A DNA stretch of 22,054 bases from CAZJYI01 sp964550025 (lineage in GTDB: Bacteria; Verrucomicrobiota; Kiritimatiellia; UBA8416; CAYOBW01): positions 1 to 22,054 of the forward strand of contig CAZJYI010000172.1 in the NCBI GenBank assembly GCA_964550025.1, written 5' to 3'. Positions 14,549 through 22,054 of the stretch are shown here, one piece after another. The translations under genes and the position numbers were made by a program. The notes under the pieces were generated by a model. The model saw nothing but the letters and a program-made list of their open reading frames with translations, made no database searches and was not told the DNA's origin. Every line of letters starts with the position of its first letter. The stretch's first letter is position 1.

Positions 14549-15468
14549 AGCAAGCGGTCCCCGCAGATGCGCTGCCACACGATGTCTCGTGTCAGGGCTT
14601 TGGCACAGGGGTAGTCGGACGGTGAATCGGACGTGATGCCCAGGGGACAGACGCCGGGCGTCCGCATGCGCCCGTCCGTCCAGCAGCCCTGGCAATCGAT
14701 GGGGGACGTCACCGCGTGCAGCCGTTCGCGGATGCCGAAAGCCCTGCCTGGGCGTACCGGCCCGTACAGTCCGATGGCGGGGGTTTTTACGGCCAGCGCG
14801 AGATGCACGAGTCCGGAGTCCGGCCCGATGTACAGTGACGAAGCGGCCAGCAGTGAGGCCGTCTCGCCGATGCTGAGGCGGTCGACGAAATTCTCGCCGA
14901 CGCCCGCTTTTGGGCACTCCTTTCCGACTTCCACGACGTGCGTGTTCGGGAAGGTCTCCAGCACCGTCTGCATGAGCTCGACCATTGTGGCCGTCGCGCA
15001 GCCTTTGCAGGGCCATCCGGCGCCGCAGGAGTAGGCCACGAGACGGTCGCCCCGAATGGTCCCGACGGGGCACGGCGGGAGGTCCGCGAGCAGGGCCGGT
15101 TCGCGTGCTTCGTACCGAACGCCGAACAGGTCGCACAAGTGCCGGAGACGGGGCTGGTTGCGAGCGTCGTCTCTGGCGAACACGTAGAGGTCGCAGTCAA
15201 ACTCGCCGCAGTCTTCTCTGGCGGATATGCCGTCGAGGCCGGATACCAGTTCGGGGTGATTGACGCCTACCGTGATGCTGGCATTCGGGTACTGGCGCTG
15301 CAAGAGCTGGTAGAACGGCAGCGCCATGATCTCGTCACCCAGCCGCCAGTGGTTCTCGACGTGAATGTGGGCCGGTTGTTCCGCGGCGCACATGCGCTCG
15401 AAGCGTCGTTTCTGCCGGGCGCGGCGCAGGGCGTTCACGACTCGCACTGGCAACGATCGTTGTGTCAT
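14545..15468 (-). CDS. Family 9 glycosyltransferase (heptosyltransferase-like)
   Basis: The 307-residue protein starts at ATG 15468. The GT9 pattern is clear: an N-terminal loop HWRLGDEIMALPFYQLLQRQ, the central VAYSCGAGWPCKGC (the family normally has HPGA.W..K.W), and the nucleotide-sugar site YIGPDSGLVHLALAVKTPAIGLYGPVRPGR. The C-terminus is cysteine-rich (DCQGCW, GVCPLG, YPCAKAL), a feature of some GT9 branches and possibly a metal or disulfide site. It lacks a signal peptide. The gene lies 37 bases after the epimerase gene and overlaps the GT2 gene by four bases. GT9 members include lipopolysaccharide heptosyltransferases; whether heptose is the donor here is not shown, and no heptose-synthesis gene is present in the window. 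Confidence 0.85.
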   Translation of the reverse strand: MTQRSLPVRVVNALRRARQKRRFERMCAAEQPAHIHVENHWRLGDEIMALPFYQLLQRQYPNASITVGVNHPELVSGLDGISAREDCGEFDCDLYVFARDDARNQPRLRHLCDLFGVRYEAREPALLADLPPCPVGTIRGDRLVAYSCGAGWPCKGCATATMVELMQTVLETFPNTHVVEVGKECPKAGVGENFVDRLSIGETASLLAASSLYIGPDSGLVHLALAVKTPAIGLYGPVRPGRAFGIRERLHAVTSPIDCQGCWTDGRMRTPGVCPLGITSDSPSDYPCAKALTRDIVWQRICGDRLL

Positions 15469-15505
15469 AGCAATCGCGCTCCCTGTTTCACAATTGCCGG
15501 GACGG

Positions 15506-16498
15506 CTATGCTGAGCCCGTTGCAGGCGCCTCCGCGCAGGCCTGCTTCCACGCGATGACGTCCTGCAGAATGTCGTCCAGGGTCTTGGTCGGCTCGAACC
15601 CGATCAGGCGCCTGGCCTTTGTTATGTTCGGCTGGCGCGAGAGAATATCGTCAAATCCCACCGTGTATGCATCTTCGAAAGCGACCTGCGTGATGGGCGA
15701 GTCACTGCCGGCGATGGCCTTTACCCGTTGTGCAAGCTTCGCGATCGTGATCCGTTCTTCCGACCCGAGATTGACGACCTGGCCCGCGGCCTGCGGTTCC
15801 TCGAGGAGGGCGACAATCGCAGGCACGATGTCGGCAACGTGCGAGAAACAGCGGTCTTGCGTCCCGTCGCCGTACACCGTGATGGGGGCGCCGAGTAGTG
15901 CCTGTTCCACGAAACGGGGCACGACCATTCCATAGCGACCGGTTTGACGCGGCCCGGTGGTGTTGAAAAAGCGGGCGACAACCACCGGCAGACCGTGTGT
16001 CGCGTTGTATGCCAGCGCAAGAAACTCGTCTATGGCCTTGGAACACGCATAAGACCAGCGCGATTTCGACGTCGGGCCCAGAACAAGATCGGATTCCTCC
16101 GTGAAGGGCAGATCTGCCGACTTGCCGTACACTTCCGACGTCGACGCGATCAACACGGGCGTCTGCCGTTCCGCGCAGCCCGCCAGGATGCGGTCCGTGC
16201 CGAGGACGTTCGTCTCGATCACTTTCGCAGGTTCCTTGACGATCAGGTCGACGCCGACGGCCGCGGCGAGGTGGAATGCCCGGTCGACGCGGTCCAGTAA
16301 CCGCGGGACGAGCTGCTCGTCGACAATCGAACCTTCCACAAACTCAATGACCGGCAGATGCCGGATGCCCGCCAGGTTGGCCATGCTTCCCGTGCTCAGG
16401 TCGTCCAGGACGATGACGCGTTCGCCCCGCTCGACGAGATACTCGGCGAGGTGCGATCCGATGAAGCCCGCCCCGCCTGTTATGAGATTGGTCCGCAT
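15506..16498 (-). CDS. NAD-dependent nucleotide-sugar epimerase/dehydratase (extended SDR)
   Basis: The 330-residue product starts at ATG 16498, four bases after AAGGAG. The N-terminal NAD-binding motif GGAGFIGSH is at 8-16 and LDDLSTG at 31-37. The catalytic set is S/T in STSEVYG (119-125) plus the Y150-x3-K154 pair in SYACSK. The nucleotide-sugar site VYGDGTQDRCFSHVAD is near 208-223. This combination fits UDP-glucose 4-epimerase/UDP-glucuronate decarboxylase-like enzymes; which reaction cannot be told by eye. It is the first gene of the minus-strand glycan operon and would supply an activated sugar to the three glycosyltransferase genes downstream. Cytoplasmic. Length is normal and all catalytic residues are present. 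Confidence 0.9.
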   Translation of the reverse strand: MRTNLITGGAGFIGSHLAEYLVERGERVIVLDDLSTGSMANLAGIRHLPVIEFVEGSIVDEQLVPRLLDRVDRAFHLAAAVGVDLIVKEPAKVIETNVLGTDRILAGCAERQTPVLIASTSEVYGKSADLPFTEESDLVLGPTSKSRWSYACSKAIDEFLALAYNATHGLPVVVARFFNTTGPRQTGRYGMVVPRFVEQALLGAPITVYGDGTQDRCFSHVADIVPAIVALLEEPQAAGQVVNLGSEERITIAKLAQRVKAIAGSDSPITQVAFEDAYTVGFDDILSRQPNITKARRLIGFEPTKTLDDILQDVIAWKQACAEAPATGSA

Positions 16499-16502
16499 CG
16501 CG

Positions 16503-16519
16503 CTCCTTGTCCGCTCCTT
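16503..16519 (-). promoter_or_regulatory. Duplicated ribosome-binding site before the epimerase gene
   Basis: AAGGAG occurs twice on the minus strand (16503-16508 and 16514-16519) with an 11-base period. The proximal copy is four bases from the ATG at 16498 and supports that start. Confidence 0.6.
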
Positions 16520-16648
16520 GGTTCCTGACAGACTATAGCGGACGCCGGACGCAAGTCAGCCACAATGTGCGGGTTTCGGCATGACGGATTGCTGGCAACC
16601 GCTTCTGCAAACCGTTATGTTCCCTGGGTGAACACGGAGGACGTTACG

Positions 16649-17017
16649 ATGGAAAGGGCAATTCCGGTTCTCCCGATCGACGACGTCAAGAAGGCCAGGG
16701 CGTTCTACGTTGACGCTCTCGGCTTCCGTCTCGTTTTCGAGGCGCACTATCCGCACGATCCCGAAGATGGCACAATTCTCGGCGTGGAGCGCGGCACGAT
16801 ACGCATCCACCTGGACTGTCCGATGCCCGGACACGGGCGGGACGCATGCGTGTATCTCGACGTGGACGACGCCGATGCCCTTTACGGGGAATGGAGCGCG
16901 AACATTGACATAGCGGACGGCCCCGCGGACCAGCCCTGGGGAGCGCGCACGTTTACCATGATGGACCCCTTCGGGAATGCGCTCTACGTTGCCGGACCGT
17001 GCTCCGGGAACCGGTAG
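16649..17017 (+). CDS. VOC-family (glyoxalase/bleomycin-resistance-like) protein
   Basis: ATG 16649 is preceded by GGAGG (16636-16640) at eight bases. The 122-residue product shows the VOC beta-alpha-beta-beta-beta pattern twice: AIPVLPIDDVKKARAFYVDALGFRLVFEAHY, then IRIHLDCP, and in the second half DACVYLDVDDADALYGEW with the closing MMDPFGNALYVAG. VOC proteins include glyoxalases, dioxygenases and antibiotic-binding proteins; the small single-unit form with DPFGN is often drug-binding (family knowledge), and substrate is unknown here. It is divergent from the epimerase operon. Its TAG stop codon lies inside the first bases of a 125-bp palindromic element, so the C-terminus may have been set by insertion of that element. 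Confidence 0.85.
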   Translation: MERAIPVLPIDDVKKARAFYVDALGFRLVFEAHYPHDPEDGTILGVERGTIRIHLDCPMPGHGRDACVYLDVDDADALYGEWSANIDIADGPADQPWGARTFTMMDPFGNALYVAGPCSGNR

Positions 17018-17138
17018 CGCCCCGCTCCCGCGGGGTGACACGTACAGCCGGGATCCTCCCGGCTGCTGTTCAGCGCTGGTTCTGGGGAGCCGGCTGAAAG
17101 CCGGCCCCGCCAGTCACCCCGCGGGAGCAGGGCGCTAC
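17014..17138. repeat. 125-bp nested palindromic element, MITE/REP-like
   Basis: Left arm 17014-17039 and right arm 17113-17138 are 26 bases each and complementary at 25 of 26 positions, starting GTAGCGCCC and ending GGGCGCTAC. Between them are two perfect inner hairpins: CAGCCGGGA/TCCCGGCTG with a TCC loop (17045-17065), and GCCGGCT/AGCCGGC with a GAA loop (17089-17105). A small CAGCGCTG palindrome also lies at 17071-17078. The whole could fold as a branched structure in DNA or RNA. The element overlaps the VOC stop codon and lies just before the ligase/polymerase gene. No flanking target-site duplication could be established. Confidence 0.8.
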
Positions 17139-17180
17139 GTCCCCGTTCAGCGCTTGTCGCGTTTGTGCCGTTTTCCTACT

Positions 17181-19079
17181 ATGGCGCAAATGACGCGCGA
17201 ATCATCCAGAGCATCCCTTGTTGCCCTTGCTGTTCCGGCGGGGCTGGCGCTGTTGATATGGGGATACGGGGGTGAGGATCTGGTCTTCAGGGGGAGCGCG
17301 GCGGCGGTGCTATGCCTGGTATTGGCGGTCAGCGGAGTGGGGACGTCGCTCGCACAGCCGTGGGTGCGTCCGGCCGGTTGGCTCGTGGCGTTGTCCGCCG
17401 CAAGCATTGGTTGGGCGTCCAACCGGTACGTGGCGCTCGTTGATGCCGCGTTTCTCGTGCTCCTGTGTGGCCTGTTTCTAGCCGTTGCCCGCTGCCCTCG
17501 TCAGTGGCGCGAGGGAGTCCTCGCGGCATGCACCGTGACCGTTGCGGTGTTCTCGCTGTACGGGTTTGCGCAGCTTGCGGGCCATGCGCCCGCCGACTTT
17601 TGGCACAACGGTTTGTTCGCTTCGCGCTACGTCAACAGTGCACATTTCGCATCACTCACCGCTATGGCCGTTCCCGTGGGAGTGGGCGTGGCGCTCTCCG
17701 GCCGGGGTGCGCTGGTACGGGCGAGCGCGGGTTTGTCCGTCCCCGTGAATCTGGTGGCCCTCCTCTTGACGCAGACGCGTGCCGCCTGGCTGCTTGCGGC
17801 CGGTGTCTACGCCGTGTCGGTTGTCTTGCTGATGGCGGGACGCCGCAAGTCGAATCCCGGCGGCGCCTGGGGCTGGGTGGTTGTGGTGGTCGCCCTGCTC
17901 ACGGCCGGCGTGGCAGTCTGGTTGCTGCGGGACACGATTGCGGGGAGGTTCCACGATCTGGTGGCTACGCGAGGGCAGGGCCTCGCGCAGCGCTGGCAGG
18001 TGTGGCAGGACGGGATCAGGATGTTCCGCTCTGAACCGTTGGGAGTGGGGTTCGGCTGCTTTGGGGAGAGCTACCTCGCCTACAAGACGACCCTCGGTCG
18101 CAGCATCGCTCTCCGCGCGCATAACGAGCTTGTTCAGATTGCCGCTGAGCTGGGGTGGATGTCGGTGCCGCTTCTGCTGTGGCTGGTGTGGGGTGTTCTA
18201 CGCACACTGGCAGGGCGCAAGGCGGCGGACGGCACGGCAGGGACCTGTCCGTTGCGGGTCTGCGTGGCGGCCGGACTGTTCCTGGTTGCCGCGCATAGCC
18301 TGGTGGACTTCCCGCTGCGACTTGGCGCCAACGCGCTGTACTTCGCGGTTGCGGTGACCGTGCTGGCTGCCGCGGATGACAATGGCGCCGGGACCGGCCC
18401 CGATCGCCGCAGGCTGGCGGGCCGCGATGTTGTCGCGCGCCTGGTATGCGGGGCCGGAGTGCTCTTTTGGGCATGCGTGGCTGTTTCGTCGCACTTTGCC
18501 GAACGGGGCTACGCCTTCGCGGACCGCGCGGAGTATGCCAAGGCGTTGCCGTTACTCACCAGGGCGGCAGTCTTCATGCCGCTGGACCCGATCGTTGCAT
18601 ACGAACAGGGCAAGGCGAACCGCTCGCTGGCGATCTTCGCGGGCGCCCAGGGGCGGAAACGCCTGCAAGACGCGGCGGACCATTTTCGTTGGGCCATCCG
18701 CGTGGCCCCAATGCGGCCGAAGCCGCATGCCTTGCTGGGGCGGACGCTGCGCTTGTTGGGAGATCGTGAGGGCGCGGCCGCCGAGCTGCAAGCCGCCATG
18801 CGGTGTGATCCGGACCTCGGCGTCTATCGTGGCTACTATGCCGATCTCCTGCTTGTGGAGGGGCGGGTGGACGAAGCCGTGGACGAGTACCGCCGCGCGC
18901 TGACGCTCTTCCACGAGTCGTCCGAACTGAGCCTGGAGATTGTGCTCAGCAAGCTCTTCAAAACCACAGGTGACGAAAGGCTGCTTCGACGCGTCACGCC
19001 CCCGGACGAGCGTTCGCAGGGCGTGTTGGATCATTTTCTGGAGAAGAAGGCATGGGAAAGGGAGCAACGGCAGCAGTGA
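17181..19079 (+). CDS. O-antigen ligase/polymerase-like membrane protein with C-terminal TPR domain
   Basis: ATG 17181 (or 17190) is chosen because upstream in-frame codons run through the palindromic element. The product is about 632 residues. About ten hydrophobic segments fill residues 10-430. The Wzy_C-type periplasmic loop is visible: RWQVWQDGIRMFRSEPLGVGFGCF followed by RAHNELVQIAAELG near 311, the hallmark of WaaL/Wzy-like enzymes. The C-terminal 190 residues are soluble and helical with TPR character (AEYAKALPLLTRAAVFMPLDP, RPKPHALLGRTLRLLGDREGAAAELQAAMRCDP, VDEAVDEYRRALTLF). Expected role: polymerising or ligating undecaprenyl-linked glycan on the periplasmic side. Ligase and polymerase cannot be separated by sequence inspection. 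No clear ribosome-binding site. Confidence 0.85.
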   Translation: MAQMTRESSRASLVALAVPAGLALLIWGYGGEDLVFRGSAAAVLCLVLAVSGVGTSLAQPWVRPAGWLVALSAASIGWASNRYVALVDAAFLVLLCGLFLAVARCPRQWREGVLAACTVTVAVFSLYGFAQLAGHAPADFWHNGLFASRYVNSAHFASLTAMAVPVGVGVALSGRGALVRASAGLSVPVNLVALLLTQTRAAWLLAAGVYAVSVVLLMAGRRKSNPGGAWGWVVVVVALLTAGVAVWLLRDTIAGRFHDLVATRGQGLAQRWQVWQDGIRMFRSEPLGVGFGCFGESYLAYKTTLGRSIALRAHNELVQIAAELGWMSVPLLLWLVWGVLRTLAGRKAADGTAGTCPLRVCVAAGLFLVAAHSLVDFPLRLGANALYFAVAVTVLAAADDNGAGTGPDRRRLAGRDVVARLVCGAGVLFWACVAVSSHFAERGYAFADRAEYAKALPLLTRAAVFMPLDPIVAYEQGKANRSLAIFAGAQGRKRLQDAADHFRWAIRVAPMRPKPHALLGRTLRLLGDREGAAAELQAAMRCDPDLGVYRGYYADLLLVEGRVDEAVDEYRRALTLFHESSELSLEIVLSKLFKTTGDERLLRRVTPPDERSQGVLDHFLEKKAWEREQRQQ

Positions 19080-19107
19080 TCGCGGGGACGTGTAGGAGCA
19101 AGAGTGA

Positions 19108-19128
19108 AAGAGGGACTCTACGGCAGAG
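19108..19128 (+). terminator. Weak hairpin between the ligase/polymerase and deacetylase genes
   Basis: GGGACTCT and AGAGTTCC pair (one G-U) around ACGGC in the 97-base gap. There is no T-run, so this may be a repeat-derived stem and the plus-strand genes may still be co-transcribed. Confidence 0.25.
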
Positions 19129-19176
19129 TTCCTCACCGACAAGGGCGCATGTGCGCAGTGCGCGCATGACTGTATC

Positions 19177-20064
19177 ATGACACGGAAGGAAGAATGCAAA
19201 CGCGGTATGCTGACAGTGCTCGCACTGACGGGGTACGTATTGCTGTTGCCGCTATGGGGACGGTTGCGCCGAATACTGTGGGGTGAGGAGTATCGGGTGC
19301 TCACGTACCACAGCGTTGGCGAGCACCGGTGCCATGAGACCAACGTCTCTCCGGCCACATTCCGTGTTCACCTGCAATGGCTCTCCCAGTCTGCCCGTCT
19401 CGTGGCCTTGGATGATATCCAGTCCGGTTTCGCGCGAGGCGCAGCCGAACGGGGGCCCCTGGTATGCGTGACGCTGGATGACGGCTATGCCGACAACCTG
19501 CATGAAGCGGCGCCCCTTCTGTCCGGGTACGGCATTCCGGCCACCTGCTTCGTGGCTGCAGCCTATCCCGGTTCGGGGCGGCAGTTTCCGCATGATGTCG
19601 GGAGCGGTGATGAAGCACGGGTCCTCACCTGGGACGAACTGCGTCAACTTGCCGACGGCGGCGTGAGCATCGGATCGCACGGAATGGAGCATGCGCGTTT
19701 TGCCCAACTCGATGCGGAAACGGTCAAACGAGAACTGACCGAGAGCAAGCAGGTGCTCGAGACCGAAAGCGGACATCCCGTGCGCGCCTTCTCCTTTCCC
19801 TACGGAAAGGCCGGCGATTTCTCGCAGCAGCACGTGACCGCTGCGCGGCGCGCCGGTTACGGGGTGATTGCGTCGGCCATGTACGGCTGGAATCGCGCCG
19901 GAGATACGGAATCCGTCGTCCGGCGGATCGGAATCGAATCAAGCGACACAATGTTCACATTCGTCGCGAAAATCAACGGCGCACTTGATCTGCTTGCGCT
20001 GGGTGAGACGCGTGTCGTACGCGGCCTGGTGCGCGTCTTCAACAGGCTGCTGGGTGCATCATGA
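19177..20064 (+). CDS. NodB-type polysaccharide deacetylase
   Basis: The 295-residue product can start at ATG 19177 or, perhaps better, at 19207 (MLTVLALTGY), which opens a hydrophobic N-terminal anchor (residues 11-28). The NodB motifs are intact: motif 1 TLDDGY with Asp101/Asp102, motif 2 SHGMEH with His168 and His172 for metal binding, motif 3-like FSFPYGKAGD at 205-214, and upstream VLTYHSVGE typical of the family. It would remove N- or O-acetyl groups from a glycan, probably on the periplasmic side of the inner membrane given the anchor. The stop overlaps the next gene by ATGA, implying coupled translation with the glycosyltransferase-formyltransferase fusion, so deacetylation and formylation may act on the same glycan. 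Confidence 0.9.
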   Translation: MTRKEECKRGMLTVLALTGYVLLLPLWGRLRRILWGEEYRVLTYHSVGEHRCHETNVSPATFRVHLQWLSQSARLVALDDIQSGFARGAAERGPLVCVTLDDGYADNLHEAAPLLSGYGIPATCFVAAAYPGSGRQFPHDVGSGDEARVLTWDELRQLADGGVSIGSHGMEHARFAQLDAETVKRELTESKQVLETESGHPVRAFSFPYGKAGDFSQQHVTAARRAGYGVIASAMYGWNRAGDTESVVRRIGIESSDTMFTFVAKINGALDLLALGETRVVRGLVRVFNRLLGAS

Positions 20065-21941
20065 GGATCCTCTTGCTGAGCGTTGATTTTGCCCCGCACA
20101 CCGACGGGGTGAGCACGCTCAGCTATCACTACGCGAGGCGGCTGTCCGCGCGAGGGCACGAGGTGCACGTCGTCGGACCGCGTTCGGGCGGAGATGGCGA
20201 GCTGGACGCGTCCGCGCCCTTTGCCGTGTCGCGCTTTCGTGGCTACTCATGGGGCGTATTGCGGTGGTTTCCGTTCGCTCTGCGCGCCGCCGGGGCGTTG
20301 CGACGCTTTCGTCCCGATGTCGTTCTGGCCATGAACATCGCGTACGGCGGTGTACTGTGCCGTCTTCTGTTGCCGTTCTCGCGGCCGGTCTACCTGACGT
20401 TCGCGTACGCATACGAGTTCCTCAAGTTCCGGCGACGACCCTTTTGGCGCCGTGTCTACAATTCCATATACCGGCGCAGCGCCGGTGTCGTGGCGGTCAG
20501 CCGTTATACACGGGAGCGACTCGTGGAATTCGGAGTGTCGCCGGAGCTCATCCACGTCGTCTACCCGGGTGTTGTCGGCATCGACGGGCGCGCGCGGCCA
20601 GCGGTGGGTGGACACCCGACCATTGGAACGTGTGGCCGCCTGATTCGGCGCAAAGGGCACGACTTGGTGATACGCGCGCTGCCGCGGCTGGTCGATGCCG
20701 TGCCCGGCATCACCTATCGCATTGCCGGCGAAGGGCCGGAGCGCGTACGTCTCGAGACGCTCGCGCGCGAGCTGGGGGTGGCTGAACGCGTGGAGTTCCT
20801 TGGGCGTGTCACCGACGCGGAACTGCCGGCGTTTTACGCGTCGCTGGACGTGTTTGTCATGCCGAGCCGCGAGGATGCACGCTCCGGTCACGCGGAGGGC
20901 TTCGGCATCGTCTACCTCGAGGCGGCTGCTCACGGCGTACCCGCGGTCGGGACACGTACGGGCGGGGTTCCCGAGGCGATTGCGAACGACATCACGGGAA
21001 AACTGGTAGCCACCGAATCCGTCGACGAACTGGTGTCGGCGCTGAGCGGGATGCTGGGGGATCCTGAATCGACGGCGGAGATGGGGCGTGCCGCACGGGA
21101 ACGTGCTCTGCGGGAGTTCCGCTGGGATGACCGTGTAGATCAGTTCGCCGCGCTGATTGAGGATGCCACGGTGAGCGATAAGGGCGCAGGAGCGTCGGTT
21201 GGCGGTCTTCGCGTGGCGGTGCTGACGCGGACCGGCCGTTCTTCGGGTCTGCGCTTTGCGCGAGCTATCGAGCAAAGCCGCCACGAACTGTGCGGAGTCC
21301 TTGCCGAGAAGCGTTCCACCATGATCAAGCGACTTGTGGGTCGGCGCGGATTGGCGGGCGTGTTGCGGACGCATGGGGTGCGGTTCATCCTTTCGCGCCT
21401 GGGAGGGGCCTTGCGACGGTCGAGTGCGGCCGGGGAGGAACGGTGTTCTCTACGGTGTCCGGTCACCGTGGTTGATGCGCTCAACTCGGATGAGGCCGTG
21501 GCATACCTGCAAGGCTGGCAACCGGATCTTGTCGTGGTGGCCAACGCGCCCATCCTGAAGCCGCGGGTTATCGCTTGCGGACGGCGGGGTGCCGTCAATT
21601 TCCATTCGGGACGCCTGCCCGAATACGGCGGTCTGGCCTCGGAGTTCTGGGCTCTGTACGAGGGTGAGAGCGAGGCCTGGGTTACGATTCATCGCGTGAC
21701 CGAGCACCTCGACTCGGGTGACATCGTGGCCGAACGCCCTGTTGCTATCGGGGAGGCGGAGACGCCCGAGAGCCTGCACGAGAAATGCGTGGCCGTGGCG
21801 GAACGACTGATGGTCGAGGTCCTTGATCGGTTTGAGGACGGTGAGGAGGCGCCGGCGCGTTCGCCGGGTCCTGCCGTTCTGCGCCCCTGGCCCACGCCGG
21901 CCCAGCGCCGGGAGTTGCGGAGGAGGCGCCGCGGTGACTGA
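20061..21941 (+). CDS. GT4 glycosyltransferase fused to formyltransferase
   Basis: The 626-residue protein starts at ATG 20061 in an ATGA overlap. Residues 1 to about 370 form a GT4 GT-B enzyme: MRILLLSVDFAPHTDGVSTL, GTCGRLIRRKGHDLVIRAL, the sugar-nucleotide segment MPSREDARSGHAEGFGIVYLEAA with E279-x7-E287, and TGGVPEAI. From about residue 381 (LRVAVLTRTGRSSGLRFA) a methionyl-tRNA-formyltransferase-like fold follows. Its catalytic set is present: N513 and H515 in NFHSGRLPEYGG, and Asp in HLDSGDIV near 551. Formyltransferases of this fold use 10-formyl-tetrahydrofolate and act on methionyl-tRNA or amino sugars (family knowledge). Fusion to a glycosyltransferase suggests an amino-sugar substrate. 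No membrane segment. The EF/FMT C-terminal tRNA-binding domain is absent, which argues against methionyl-tRNA. Confidence 0.85.
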   Translation: MRILLLSVDFAPHTDGVSTLSYHYARRLSARGHEVHVVGPRSGGDGELDASAPFAVSRFRGYSWGVLRWFPFALRAAGALRRFRPDVVLAMNIAYGGVLCRLLLPFSRPVYLTFAYAYEFLKFRRRPFWRRVYNSIYRRSAGVVAVSRYTRERLVEFGVSPELIHVVYPGVVGIDGRARPAVGGHPTIGTCGRLIRRKGHDLVIRALPRLVDAVPGITYRIAGEGPERVRLETLARELGVAERVEFLGRVTDAELPAFYASLDVFVMPSREDARSGHAEGFGIVYLEAAAHGVPAVGTRTGGVPEAIANDITGKLVATESVDELVSALSGMLGDPESTAEMGRAARERALREFRWDDRVDQFAALIEDATVSDKGAGASVGGLRVAVLTRTGRSSGLRFARAIEQSRHELCGVLAEKRSTMIKRLVGRRGLAGVLRTHGVRFILSRLGGALRRSSAAGEERCSLRCPVTVVDALNSDEAVAYLQGWQPDLVVVANAPILKPRVIACGRRGAVNFHSGRLPEYGGLASEFWALYEGESEAWVTIHRVTEHLDSGDIVAERPVAIGEAETPESLHEKCVAVAERLMVEVLDRFEDGEEAPARSPGPAVLRPWPTPAQRRELRRRRRGD

Positions 21942-21964
21942 GAACGTGGGACAGGGAGGAAGGG

Positions 21965-22009
21965 GATTACGATTTGGGAGGGGACTGGCAGTTCTCACGG
22001 ATCGTAATC
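21965..22009. repeat. 9-bp inverted repeat at the right edge
   Basis: GATTACGAT (21965-21973) and ATCGTAATC (22001-22009) are perfect inverted copies separated by 27 bases, shortly after the last stop codon. No T-run follows. The remaining bases to 22054 hold no gene I can support. Confidence 0.6.
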
Positions 22010-22054
22010 GCACTCTCTCGCTCCCCGATCATCGCGGAGCGGTTCGGGGGGCGA

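Noticed and set aside
20061..21941. Methionyl-tRNA formyltransferase (fmt) assignment for the fusion
   Set aside because: The catalytic segment matches the fold, but the protein carries a GT4 enzyme, lacks a tRNA-binding C-terminal domain, and sits in a glycan operon.

Overview
The window is about 22 kb of GC-rich bacterial DNA. No rRNA, tRNA, CRISPR array or transposase is visible. Large secreted proteins that fuse a methyltransferase-like domain to a quinoprotein-type beta-propeller, a LamG-like domain, a small planctomycete-type conserved protein, and many short interspersed repeats, some inside genes, point to the PVC superphylum (Planctomycetota, Kiritimatiellota or Lentisphaerota). That assignment is inferred from gene content only.

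Left part (1-11,027). A truncated-looking secreted protein lies on the minus strand at the edge. Two paralogous secreted proteins (1788-4916 plus, 7071-11027 minus) face each other. Each has a signal peptide, a Rossmann methyltransferase-like domain and a PQQ-type propeller; the second also has a LamG-like insert. Between them are a small conserved protein, a two-helix membrane protein and a RelB/RelE-like toxin-antitoxin pair with a good sigma70-type promoter, separated by repeat-rich gene-poor DNA.

Right part (11,196-21,941) is a surface-glycan locus in two divergent arms. The minus arm reads sugar-nucleotide epimerase/dehydratase, GT9 glycosyltransferase, GT2 glycosyltransferase, then a fused pair of GT4-like glycosyltransferases; the last three are joined by 4-base GTGA stop/start overlaps. 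The plus arm reads a small VOC protein, an O-antigen ligase/polymerase-like membrane protein with a TPR tail, a NodB-type polysaccharide deacetylase, and a GT4 glycosyltransferase fused to a formyltransferase, the last two overlapping by ATGA. Together they would make a nucleotide sugar, build a glycan, polymerise or ligate it, and modify it by deacetylation and possibly N-formylation.

The strongest unexplained structure is a set of short tandem arrays that differ in sequence but all have a 7-base unit. They lie at the left edge, inside both paralogous propeller proteins (once at the same inter-domain linker) and inside the double glycosyltransferase. The unit families found in genes are free of stop codons in all six frames. 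Other unexplained elements are a 125-bp nested palindrome that supplies the stop codon of the VOC gene, a similar palindrome near 1.5 kb with the same GTAG/CTAC ends, an 18-base repeat shared by the two paralogs, and the glycosyltransferase-formyltransferase fusion.
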